A stretch of DNA of 64,000 bases from Sunxiuqinia elliptica (GTDB lineage: Bacteria; Bacteroidota; Bacteroidia; Bacteroidales; Prolixibacteraceae). The position numbers and the translations under genes are program-made. How positions within the stretch are numbered: position 1 is the stretch's first letter; each line of letters opens with the position of its first letter. Positions 16,117 through 24,126 of this stretch are shown one piece after another. Location: the NCBI RefSeq assembly GCF_900113005.1, contig NZ_FONW01000002.1, forward strand, positions 372,001 through 436,000, written 5' to 3'. The notes under the pieces are model-generated. The model had not been told where the DNA came from. It saw only the letters and a program-made list of their open reading frames with translations, and ran no database searches.

Positions 16117-17285
16117 TCGTCAATCCAATAAGGTGGTTTTTCGGTTGTTCCTCCAAGCAAGGTGCAGATAAAACAGCTCGTGTTAGCATAGCCCCAAGCG
16201 TCGTTCCCATTTAAATCTTTTATTGGGACCATATAGAGTGGTCGTGGTTGGGCAGGTAAGGGCTCAGTTGTATCTAGGAGAGCTGCTGTGCAATATTCAA
16301 CTTCGCTAAAGGAAAGTTCGGGAACATCCAATATATGAATACGTTTAGTCTTCACCGATGAGACTCCAAAATAGCCTAGAACAACTTCATTCGGATTAGA
16401 TGGATTGGAGATATTTCCTTTGACATTGCCAGGTTGTTTGCCAAAAAGGTCTGTTGCTTCCTTGTTATTTTTGCGGAGGTTTTCCCAGTATTCATAGGCA
16501 TTTCTTGAGAGGGAAAGCTGTTTGACTAACAGGCTATATTGGTACATCAATCGTTGCGTGTGATCATTTACAAAATGGAGCGGGTATTTTTTGTAGCTGT
16601 TTTGAGTAAATCCCTCTGTTGACAAGGCAAAGATTTGGTTCAGCTCTTCAGTTTTGTAACAGTAATAGTAGGAGTAGTCGGTACCAGACTCGTGGATAAC
16701 TCCTTCTTCATCCAAATAGCGAATGATGGGCCAGGTAGAGTGATATTCGTAAGTTTCTTCCAGTTTCCAACGATAGTAGTTTCCAGATTGGCTGTCTCCT
16801 TCAAAGTCGATGTAAAATTGTAATCCATCTTCTTCTGAGCCACGTCCATAGGTTGATTTTGTTTCTAAGTCATAGTAAACATCAGCAATATCGGGAGAGG
16901 GAGTCAGTGTTTCTTCACTGCTTTCATAACTAGTTCCATCGGGAAGGTTTACTTTTAGTTGAAAGGATTTGCCAACTTCAAGCATTGAAGGTTCTAATTC
17001 TGCTTCATAATGCCCTTGACCTGCAGTTTCTTGAAAAACAATCTGGTTTCCCGTATTATCTTCAACAATGACTTGACAGCCGGAGATCGGAATAAATTTA
17101 GGATTTTCAGGCGACGAGGATCTGGAAATCTGAATTTGTTGATTGCCTCCTTCATCTGTAATTGTTCCACTGATGACGATTTTTCCTTCAATATCTTCAT
17201 CGGCATTGATAAAATACCGATCGATACAGGAAGGCGAGAGCCACAGTAGGAGCCCGATTAATAATATGAGTTTAGTTATTCGCAT
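16113..17285 (-). CDS. DUF4249 family lipoprotein
   Basis: A 390-residue DUF4249 protein with a lipoprotein signal ending in LSPSC. DUF4249 proteins are common partners of TonB receptors in Bacteroidota, with no assigned biochemical role that I know of. The N-terminal region (KIVISGTITDEGGNQQIQISRS, CQVIVEDNTGN) has the expected beta-sandwich start; the C-terminal half is helical around KQLSLSRNAYEYWENL and ends in a cysteine-containing tail (NTSCFICTLLGG). I start at ATG 17285, which overlaps the TonB receptor stop by 14 bases; the upstream in-frame start at 17333 would put a non-signal tail ahead of the signal peptide. By position it takes the place a SusD-like lipoprotein would occupy. Confidence 0.85.
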   Translation of the reverse strand: MRITKLILLIGLLLWLSPSCIDRYFINADEDIEGKIVISGTITDEGGNQQIQISRSSSPENPKFIPISGCQVIVEDNTGNQIVFQETAGQGHYEAELEPSMLEVGKSFQLKVNLPDGTSYESSEETLTPSPDIADVYYDLETKSTYGRGSEEDGLQFYIDFEGDSQSGNYYRWKLEETYEYHSTWPIIRYLDEEGVIHESGTDYSYYYCYKTEELNQIFALSTEGFTQNSYKKYPLHFVNDHTQRLMYQYSLLVKQLSLSRNAYEYWENLRKNNKEATDLFGKQPGNVKGNISNPSNPNEVVLGYFGVSSVKTKRIHILDVPELSFSEVEYCTAALLDTTEPLPAQPRPLYMVPIKDLNGNDAWGYANTSCFICTLLGGTTEKPPYWIDE

Positions 17286-20052
17286 AATTTCCAAGTTTCC
17301 AGTTCCATGATAGAGTGATAATTGGAATACCAATTACGGCATATTGATATCCTCGCAACTGGCCTTCTTCTGATTGAAAATAAACAGAATTGGCATTTCT
17401 CCTTCCGGTAAGGTTGTAAACACTTAACATCCAATAGCTGTGCATTGGTTTTTTCGATCTTAGATTTCCTTCTAATTTTATAGAAGCGTCCATTCTGATG
17501 TAATCAGGAATGCGGTAGGCATTTCGATCAGAGTAATCTACAAAAGGTTGATCTTCCACATAATATACGCCTTCAGGCATGGTGATTGGCCGGCCGGTAT
17601 TATAAACTAAATTAAATGAGAAGGAGATCCGTCTGAGAGGTTTATAGTTTGTAACTAAATTGAAGACATGCGGTTTGTCAAAATTAGAAGGGTATGTTTT
17701 TCCTCCGTTTATTTGTTCAAAATCATGTTCTCCGTCAACGGTCATGAGGGATCGAGAATAGGTGTAAGAGGCCCATCCGTTAAAGCGCCCTGTTTCTTTT
17801 GATAGCATAAATTCGGCACCATAGGCTTCCTGATCGCCTTGCAAGATTGTTGTTTCGACAAAGGGGCTGGCTAAAAAGTCGGCACCATCCTTATATTCCA
17901 CAATGCCTTCGCCTGTTTTATAGTAGAATTCGGCTGTTGCTGCGAGTCCAATACGAGGAATGTCGTGATAATATCCGGCAGAGTACTGCAATGATTTCGG
18001 TGGTGTTATATGAGAATCAACTAATTTCCACTGATCATTTGGGGCAATGGAATACGTATTGCTAAGCATGAAAAGGTATTGCGTCATCTGAGTGACCGAA
18101 AGCTTGATTGAATTGTGACTTCGTATTTTAAAATCAAGACCAACTCTCAATTCGGGATTGGTGTATGAAACAATTTGCTCTCCTTTCTTATAGTCCACAG
18201 TTTCTTCTACATTAAGATCATTGAAGGGAGCTCCTGCAACATATTGACGAACTGATCGTGGTCCAAAGGCTGTGAAATTACTCAGGCGAAATCCTGCGTA
18301 TAAGTTGAGTCTGGGGCCGAGAGATAAATTGTCATCGATAAAGAATGCCGTTTCTAAGCCTCTTTCTTCTCCTAAGTCAACAGGCACTTTTAATGACTCA
18401 TCTCCGAAAGGAGTAACACTTCCTCTGTCTAATTGGTAGAGAATTGCCGACGCACCAGCAGTTAAGGAATGTCGATCATTTGGAATCCATCCTAGTTTAA
18501 GTTTTGCCTCGTAATGATCCAGACGATAGTCATGCTTGTAAGACTCACTTACTAAGCGAGTGTTTGCTGTTGAAAAATCATAACGAGAGCCAATTACAGA
18601 TACGGATGATTTGATTGCCGGCGAAAACTGATGCCTGTAATTGACTGAAAGTCCTGTATTGCCATATTCGTATTCGGTGTAATTATTCAATGTAAAATCA
18701 TCATTGCTATTGTAAGCGAATATGCCGAGTTGATCTTTATCGTTCAAATCTATGTTGATGGCTCCAGCAAAGTCATAAAACGAAGCACTACTATTTCTGA
18801 GATCTGGATCATCTAGCCGCTTTAAGATCCAGTCGGAATAGGATGATCGCGCACTTAACATGAGTGAAACTTTATCTTGGACCAGTGGTGTTTCAATTTC
18901 AGCATTGGCGGAAATAGGGCTAACACCTCCTTGGGTGAAGAACTTTTTCTTATTGCCCTTGCGGGTTTCTACATTGAAAATTGAAGCTAAACGACCACCA
19001 TACTCAGAGGGAATTTGTGCTTTGTAGACAGAAAAATTATCGATTATTCCAGAGTTTATGGCTGAAAAGAACCCGAAGAGATGAGAACTGTTGTAGATTG
19101 GAATTTCGTTGATATAGAAAAGGTTTTGGTCGGCATTTCCTCCCCGTACATTAACGCCTGCAGCACCTTCGCCAACACTGACAATCCCAGGCAAAAGCTG
19201 GGCTACCTTGAGGACATCTTTTTCGCCCATCAAGGTAGGGAGTTCTTTCATGGTTTTAACGGAAACACTTTCCATTCCGACTTTAGCTCCGCGAGTTGTT
19301 GATTCGGCGCCTTGGACGACGACTTCCTGAATGGCTTCAATTTTCTGCCCCAAAGACATCGTAAAATACCCAGCTGAACGAACATCTAGTCTGCATTTCA
19401 CTTCCTTCATTCCGAGGCTTTGAAAAACAGCTTGGTATACGCCAGGCTTAAGCGATAGACTTAAACGTCCGTCTGGTCCTGTTGCTGCTCCTCGTTGTAG
19501 CTCTTGGATAAATAGTGTGGCGCCAATTAAGGCTTCTCCAGTTTCTGAGTCGGTCAATCTCCCGTTAATTGCTACAGATCTTCCATTAACAGCCTTATTC
19601 TTGTTGCCTATAACAATCGTTTTTAGCATGTCAGGTCTTCTGCCTTGCAAGTATTTGTCCGTGGAAGATGTTTGTTCTGTGTCTTTGGTTTGTGTTTTAT
19701 CTTCATGCAGTGCATTGTGGTATGTTGGTAAAGAAGATAGTGCACTTTTTTTGGGAAGAATATAAATTGTTCCAGGTGCTTTAAACGTAAAACCTACCTT
19801 TTCATCTGCTAGTATGTTTTGCATAACAGCGGTGATCGGTTCGTTCTGGATGTTAAGGGTTACCTGAACGGAGTCTATCCAGCTGTCTTTAAAGAAGAAA
19901 TGAAGATCATATTCTCTTTCGGCTTGCATCACGAACTCTTTAAAAGTAAGATTCGAGTAGGAGCCGCTAATATGCACTTCATGTCCCGTTTGAGCAACTA
20001 GAGCCAATGATAATAAGTTTAGGAATAGGAAGTTTATTAGTCGTAGTTTCAT
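17272..20052 (-). CDS. TonB-dependent receptor with STN and carboxypeptidase-regulatory domains
   Basis: A 926-residue outer-membrane active-transport receptor. After a signal peptide (to about residue 22) there is an STN domain (about 35-100: LTFKEFVMQA, ITAVMQNILADEKVGFTF), a CarboxypepD_reg sandwich (about 160-245: AINGRLTDSETGEALIGA), the plug (about 250-380: MKELPTLMGEKDVLKVAQLLPG, NVRGGNADQNLFYI) and a C-terminal beta-barrel. An STN domain often signals to a FecR/sigma pair, but neither is encoded nearby. It lies four bases after the 234-residue secreted protein and overlaps the DUF4249 gene. The imported ligand is unknown. Confidence 0.92.
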   Translation of the reverse strand: MKLRLINFLFLNLLSLALVAQTGHEVHISGSYSNLTFKEFVMQAEREYDLHFFFKDSWIDSVQVTLNIQNEPITAVMQNILADEKVGFTFKAPGTIYILPKKSALSSLPTYHNALHEDKTQTKDTEQTSSTDKYLQGRRPDMLKTIVIGNKNKAVNGRSVAINGRLTDSETGEALIGATLFIQELQRGAATGPDGRLSLSLKPGVYQAVFQSLGMKEVKCRLDVRSAGYFTMSLGQKIEAIQEVVVQGAESTTRGAKVGMESVSVKTMKELPTLMGEKDVLKVAQLLPGIVSVGEGAAGVNVRGGNADQNLFYINEIPIYNSSHLFGFFSAINSGIIDNFSVYKAQIPSEYGGRLASIFNVETRKGNKKKFFTQGGVSPISANAEIETPLVQDKVSLMLSARSSYSDWILKRLDDPDLRNSSASFYDFAGAINIDLNDKDQLGIFAYNSNDDFTLNNYTEYEYGNTGLSVNYRHQFSPAIKSSVSVIGSRYDFSTANTRLVSESYKHDYRLDHYEAKLKLGWIPNDRHSLTAGASAILYQLDRGSVTPFGDESLKVPVDLGEERGLETAFFIDDNLSLGPRLNLYAGFRLSNFTAFGPRSVRQYVAGAPFNDLNVEETVDYKKGEQIVSYTNPELRVGLDFKIRSHNSIKLSVTQMTQYLFMLSNTYSIAPNDQWKLVDSHITPPKSLQYSAGYYHDIPRIGLAATAEFYYKTGEGIVEYKDGADFLASPFVETTILQGDQEAYGAEFMLSKETGRFNGWASYTYSRSLMTVDGEHDFEQINGGKTYPSNFDKPHVFNLVTNYKPLRRISFSFNLVYNTGRPITMPEGVYYVEDQPFVDYSDRNAYRIPDYIRMDASIKLEGNLRSKKPMHSYWMLSVYNLTGRRNANSVYFQSEEGQLRGYQYAVIGIPIITLSWNWKLGNYANN

Positions 20053-20056
20053 GGTA

Positions 20057-20761
20057 TTAATCGATACGTTCGCAATAGGCTATTAAGGTTTTTAGTTCGT
20101 GGTTATCCAGTGTCTTTATTTTGGAGAGTTTATTGGCTGCCATAAATTTTCGAATTGTTTTTCTTTCTGATTTTGGGAAGATTTTGAGAAAGGTTTTCTT
20201 TCGATTGAAAGGATAGAGCTTTCCTTTTCGAATTAGATAGTTGTGCTTAATTTCTTCGGTGTAATAGTGTCCAATATTTTGACCTTCAGACTTGAAGTTT
20301 AAAAACTTTTTGGAAGAAACGTAACATTTTAGTTCTCCTTGAAAAATGGATTGAATAAACTGCTGTTCAATTTGTGGATAACTATTCTTTATCCAAAGAG
20401 TTTGGTCAATTCGAACCGAATCAAGGAGGTTTGAATTCAGCGAAATTTGATGAGGCTGTCCATTATAGTCTTTATAAAAAAGGATGAAGCTTTGTTTTTG
20501 CAAGTGATACTTTAGTCTTTGTTTCGGATAGGATTTTCCTTTGCTCCAAACGGTTCCTTTCAGCTCATCTTGCGATTGCCAAAAAGGATGGCTATTAATG
20601 GCACGAACTTCTTCAACATATTTTGCTCCATTGTAGAGTAACATATCTACCCCATAATGTTGATCGTACTTTGTTTGCAGTGAATCAATCCATGTTGATT
20701 GTGCTGCACTAATCAATACAGATCCCAAAATGAGAAAGAATAAGACAATAAGTTTTCGCAT
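20057..20761 (-). CDS. Conserved secreted protein heading the TonB/DUF4249 operon
   Basis: A 234-residue exported protein (signal peptide to about residue 20, cleavage near SAAQS). The body has the pattern YNGAKYVEE, HPFWQSQDELKGTVWSKGKSY, LKYHLQKQSFILFY that I recognise from secreted proteins encoded beside Bacteroidota receptors, but I know no function or domain name with certainty. The C terminus is strongly basic (KGKLYPFNRKKTFLK, SERKTIRKF). The receptor gene starts four bases after it, so it is part of the operon and is probably expressed first. Confidence 0.65.
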   Translation of the reverse strand: MRKLIVLFFLILGSVLISAAQSTWIDSLQTKYDQHYGVDMLLYNGAKYVEEVRAINSHPFWQSQDELKGTVWSKGKSYPKQRLKYHLQKQSFILFYKDYNGQPHQISLNSNLLDSVRIDQTLWIKNSYPQIEQQFIQSIFQGELKCYVSSKKFLNFKSEGQNIGHYYTEEIKHNYLIRKGKLYPFNRKKTFLKIFPKSERKTIRKFMAANKLSKIKTLDNHELKTLIAYCERID

Positions 20762-20796
20762 AGAACTGCTCCTTTTGGTTGCTTCTAGTCTTTTTT

Positions 20797-21000
20797 TTAT
20801 GAAAAGTAAGAATGGTCAGAATTCGTTTCTACTACCCCCATATCAGAAACGAGCGTGAACCCGGTATTGTCCCCTCTAGATGCTTTTGACTCTCCTTCTG
20901 AACCAAAAATAAAGACTAAAAATAATGAAATTATTTGTAAGACAAGGATTTCGAATGGAAAATCAATAAGGACGAGCTGTTTTACTATAAATATATAACT
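20797..21000 (-). other. Open frame without a recognisable start, between a terminator and the TonB operon
   Basis: About 65 codons are open and would encode a hydrophobic stretch (VLQIISLFLVFIFG) followed by a polar tail ending in NSDHSYFS. The only start-like codon, a TTG near 21015, is inside the acyl-CoA synthetase terminator, and there is no ATG, GTG or TTG ahead of the hydrophobic segment. It could be a leftover signal-peptide gene or chance. It ends 35 bases before the operon's first start codon. Confidence 0.2.
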
Positions 21001-21034
21001 AAAAAAAATCCCCAAGCTCTAATGAACTCGGGGA
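21001..21034 (-). terminator. Rho-independent terminator of the acyl-CoA synthetase gene
   Basis: Ten-base-pair stem on the minus strand, CCCCGAGTTC / GAGCTTGGGG (two G-T wobbles), with an ATTA loop and a run of eight T residues. It lies 34 bases after the stop codon. Confidence 0.85.
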
Positions 21035-21068
21035 CTTTGTATGCAATGAAATTGCCTAAACTTTTTTA

Positions 21069-22718
21069 TTAATGATATAAAAAGCGTTTAATCTTTTGCG
21101 TTGGTGTTTTCTCAAAAGGAACAGGTTGCAAAACGACCATTTGAATACGCGAAAACTTGTTCACTTCTTCGTTCACCTTTTGTTGAATTTCTTCCAGGAT
21201 CTCATCAACTCGGGAGTTAATTCGAAGAACCGCTTCATCACGAATTGATTTCATATTTTGAACGCGCGTTTCAATTTCTTCCATATTCAAATGAACCATG
21301 GCAACCAAGCGTCCTTTTTTCTCAACAACCAAGCTTTCCAGAACATATTCCATTCGGTTGATGAGTGATTCAATTTCTTCTGGATAAATATTTTCGCCAC
21401 TGGCACCTACAATCATATTCTTGATTCGGCCTTTGATGTAGAGAAAACCATTTTTATCAAATTTTCCTAAGTCGCCGGTTCTGAACCAGCCATCTTCGGT
21501 AAATACATCTTTGGTAAGATCGGGCTCTTTGTAATAGCCTTTCATGATATTTTTACCTTGAGCCTGAATTTCGCCTTCCCCAGTGGCTGGGTCTGCACTG
21601 GCGATGCGCAGTTTTACGCCTTTCATCGGAATCCCGGTTGACAGGTAACGAACGTTTTTACCAACAGCACCAGCCAATAGTGGCGACGTTTCTGTTAGTC
21701 CATAGCCAATAGCCAGCGGAAATTTAGCATCCATAAGGAATCGCTCTACCTGGTTGTCCAGTTTAGCTCCGCCAATACCAAAGAATTTCAGTTGCCCCCC
21801 AAAAGTTTGGTATAACTTCTTGCCAGCAATGCGACTGAGCAATTTCTGGAACGGACGAATTTTATACAAGCTTCGGGTAATTGCCTTACTATTGATTTGA
21901 GGTAGAATTTTACCTTTATAAACCTTCTCAATAATTAGAGGAACAACCAACATAATGGTTGGCTTCACTGTTTGCAAAGCAGGTAGTAAAACCGATGCAA
22001 TGGGCGGTTTTTTCAGGTAGTGAACCGAAGCCCCAAACATAATTGGAAGAATGAGTCCTAAGGTGTTTTCAAAGGTGTGCGATAGTGGCAACACCGATAA
22101 AAATCGGTCTTCTTCAATTATGTGTTGTAAGGTGCGACTTTGCTGGCCTGTCCAAATAATGTTTTGGTGGCTAAGCATAACCCCTTTGGATTTGCCAGTC
22201 GTGCCACTTGTGTAAATGATTGACAACAAGTCTTCTTTATCGACATCTTCATACTGAAAATCAGTAGTCGGAGTGGATTCAGCTTGTGGGTAATCTTCAG
22301 TGTTTTGCTCAGTCAGTGTTTCAATATGAAAGACTTTGACCATTGGATATTCCTCTGGCTCAACCTTACTAAGCAAATTTTCTGAAACAAAAATAGCTTC
22401 CGCTTCAGCATGTTGGATGATATTCCGAATTTCAGTTGGATGAAAGTCCGGTAAAATTGGAACTGCAACAGCACCAATTGATCCTATGGCAAAAAAGGTA
22501 ACTCCCCAATTTGGCATGTTGGTGCTTAAAATAGCGACCTTGCTTCCTTTTCGAATTCCTTTATTTCTCAGCTGGGTTCCTAAGGCTTCGACCTCAGTTT
22601 GAAGTTGCCGATAAGTCATCATCTCTTCACCTACAAAACCAAGCGAACGACGATCGGCAAACTGCTTATAACTTGCCTGCAACATGGCAGGCATGGTCAT
22701 CTTTTTTGATTCTTTCAT
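21069..22718 (-). CDS. Long-chain fatty acid-CoA ligase (AMP-binding)
   Basis: Activates a fatty acid to acyl-CoA through an acyl-adenylate; cytoplasmic or membrane-associated. The 549 residues carry the adenylate-forming motifs in order: the P-loop IIYTSGTTGKSKG (about 168-180), GYGLTETSP (about 335), WFRTGDLG (about 412) and IVGASGENIYPEEIE with the region around the C-terminal catalytic Lys (QKIKRFLY). FadD-like proteins of this size with a long C-terminal helix (RINSRVDEILEEIQQKVNE) are common in Bacteroidota. It is monocistronic by its promoter at 22775-22782 and terminator at 21001-21034. Chain-length preference cannot be inferred. Confidence 0.9.
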   Translation of the reverse strand: MKESKKMTMPAMLQASYKQFADRRSLGFVGEEMMTYRQLQTEVEALGTQLRNKGIRKGSKVAILSTNMPNWGVTFFAIGSIGAVAVPILPDFHPTEIRNIIQHAEAEAIFVSENLLSKVEPEEYPMVKVFHIETLTEQNTEDYPQAESTPTTDFQYEDVDKEDLLSIIYTSGTTGKSKGVMLSHQNIIWTGQQSRTLQHIIEEDRFLSVLPLSHTFENTLGLILPIMFGASVHYLKKPPIASVLLPALQTVKPTIMLVVPLIIEKVYKGKILPQINSKAITRSLYKIRPFQKLLSRIAGKKLYQTFGGQLKFFGIGGAKLDNQVERFLMDAKFPLAIGYGLTETSPLLAGAVGKNVRYLSTGIPMKGVKLRIASADPATGEGEIQAQGKNIMKGYYKEPDLTKDVFTEDGWFRTGDLGKFDKNGFLYIKGRIKNMIVGASGENIYPEEIESLINRMEYVLESLVVEKKGRLVAMVHLNMEEIETRVQNMKSIRDEAVLRINSRVDEILEEIQQKVNEEVNKFSRIQMVVLQPVPFEKTPTQKIKRFLYH

Positions 22719-22774
22719 TCTATAGTCCCCTCGCTTAACTCCCTTAAAATAAGAGAGAAAATAATTTTAAACAA

Positions 22775-22782
22775 CAAAATTA
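22775..22782 (-). promoter_or_regulatory. -7 promoter element of the acyl-CoA synthetase gene
   Basis: On the minus strand TAATTTTG matches TAnnTTTG exactly, 56 bases upstream of the start codon. Confidence 0.5.
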
Positions 22783-22962
22783 ATGAAATCTTTGAGATGT
22801 TATCATTTTTTAACATGTTTTAGTAATGTTCTCGAAGTCTGTTATCGCTTCGTTGCAGTATGTAATAAGCTCATTATTAGTGCGGAGTATGTTAAAATGA
22901 AGCACAGGCAACTTGAAGTTGAATTAAGGCAAAGGATTGTCTTACTTGTCCATAGAATTATG

Positions 22963-22970
22963 TAGCTTTG
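22963..22970 (+). promoter_or_regulatory. -7 promoter element very close to the HD-domain start codon
   Basis: TAGCTTTG matches TAnnTTTG exactly but ends only eight bases before ATG 22979. If real, the transcript would have a leader of just a few bases. Confidence 0.35.
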
Positions 22971-22978
22971 GTTTAGTG

Positions 22979-23635
22979 ATGAAAAAAGAACAATTGATAC
23001 AGGAAACAGCGGTATTTATCCGACAGCATTTTGAACAGGAAGGAAGTGGACACGATTGGTGGCATATTTACCGGGTATGGCAAATGGCTCGACAGATAGG
23101 GGAGAAAGAACAGGTTGATCCGTTTCGTGTTGAAATGGCAGCTTTACTGCATGATTTGGATGATTGGAAGTTTAGCGAATCACGGGAATCACGAGCAAAA
23201 AAGTGGCTGAGTTCAATTCAGGTTGCGGATGTGGATCTACAGGCGATCTTGCAGATTATTGATGAGGTTTCGTTTAAAGGATCTGGAGTAAAGACTAGGC
23301 CGACGTCTTTGGAGGGAATGGTGGTTCAGGATGCGGATCGCTTGGATGCTATCGGGGCAATTGGTATTGCACGAACATTTGCCTATGGCGGGAATAAAAA
23401 CCGACTGATCTACGATCCGGAAGTAGCTCCGGAGCAACATGATTCATTTAAGGCTTATCAGCAATCAACGGCTCCTACAATTAATCATTTTTACGAGAAA
23501 TTGCTTTTGCTGAAAGATCGGATGAATACAGAAACTGGGAAAAGGCTAGCGGAGGAAAGACATCAGTTTATGGAAGCTTTTTTAGAACAGTTTTTTAGGG
23601 AGTGGCAGCTGGAAGAAGAACAATCGACAACTTAA
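22979..23635 (+). CDS. HD-domain phosphohydrolase
   Basis: A 218-residue cytoplasmic HD-superfamily metal-dependent phosphohydrolase. The metal ligands are visible: HDWWHIYRVW near the N terminus, LLHDLDDWKF (the HD pair) and VQDADRLDAIGAIG towards the middle, the arrangement of the YedJ/YpgQ-like family whose substrates are probably nucleotides. I start at ATG 22979 (MKKEQLIQE); an upstream in-frame start at 22937 would add 14 residues without similarity to the family. It is followed 79 bases later by the VOC protein gene on the same strand, so a shared transcript is possible. Confidence 0.85.
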   Translation: MKKEQLIQETAVFIRQHFEQEGSGHDWWHIYRVWQMARQIGEKEQVDPFRVEMAALLHDLDDWKFSESRESRAKKWLSSIQVADVDLQAILQIIDEVSFKGSGVKTRPTSLEGMVVQDADRLDAIGAIGIARTFAYGGNKNRLIYDPEVAPEQHDSFKAYQQSTAPTINHFYEKLLLLKDRMNTETGKRLAEERHQFMEAFLEQFFREWQLEEEQSTT

Positions 23636-23714
23636 ATCTGGACAATGGTTGTAGCCATAGTTGAGTTTATTACGAGTTGCATTTTTTACAAGTAAAAACA
23701 TACATTCAAAATTT

Positions 23715-24104
23715 ATGAAAATTTCACACATTGCTATCTGGACTTACAATTTGGAAGGCATGCGGAATTTTTACATCCATTATTTCGATGCCAGTTCCGG
23801 GGAAGCTTATTATAATCATTCCCGCGATTTTAAGTCATACTTCTTGACTTTTGGAGGCGATTGCTCAATTGAATTGATGCAGATGCCAGGAATTCCAAAA
23901 ACGAAGGACAGTTCGCGCAAGCAATTCACTGGTTTAATTCATTTTGCCATTGAGGTTGGATCAAAACAAAAGGTGGATGAGCTAACGGAGAAGCTTAGAA
24001 GAGATGGTTTCTCAGTAGTTGGAGAACCACGGACTACGGGCGATGGCTTCTATGAGTCCACCATTCTCGATCCCGAAGGTAACCGGGTTGAAATCGTCGC
24101 TTGA
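23715..24104 (+). CDS. VOC family (glyoxalase-like) protein
   Basis: A 129-residue vicinal-oxygen-chelate protein with two beta-alpha-beta-beta-beta halves. Likely metal ligands are the His in KISHIAIW (residue 5), Glu in SIELMQMP, His in GLIHFAIEV and the Glu in NRVEIVA at the C terminus, as in lactoylglutathione lyase-like enzymes. The sequence DPEGNRVEI is a family signature. ATG 23715 is chosen because it places the first beta-strand at the N terminus; an upstream start at 23661 adds an unrelated tail. The sulfatase start is 22 bases after its stop, so the two are probably co-transcribed. The substrate is unknown. Confidence 0.82.
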   Translation: MKISHIAIWTYNLEGMRNFYIHYFDASSGEAYYNHSRDFKSYFLTFGGDCSIELMQMPGIPKTKDSSRKQFTGLIHFAIEVGSKQKVDELTEKLRRDGFSVVGEPRTTGDGFYESTILDPEGNRVEIVA

Positions 24105-24126
24105 AATAGGATCTAACCTAATAATT

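Noticed and set aside
24019-24126. Extended N terminus of the sulfatase
   Set aside because: It overlaps the VOC gene in another frame; ATG 24127 begins a clear lipoprotein signal.
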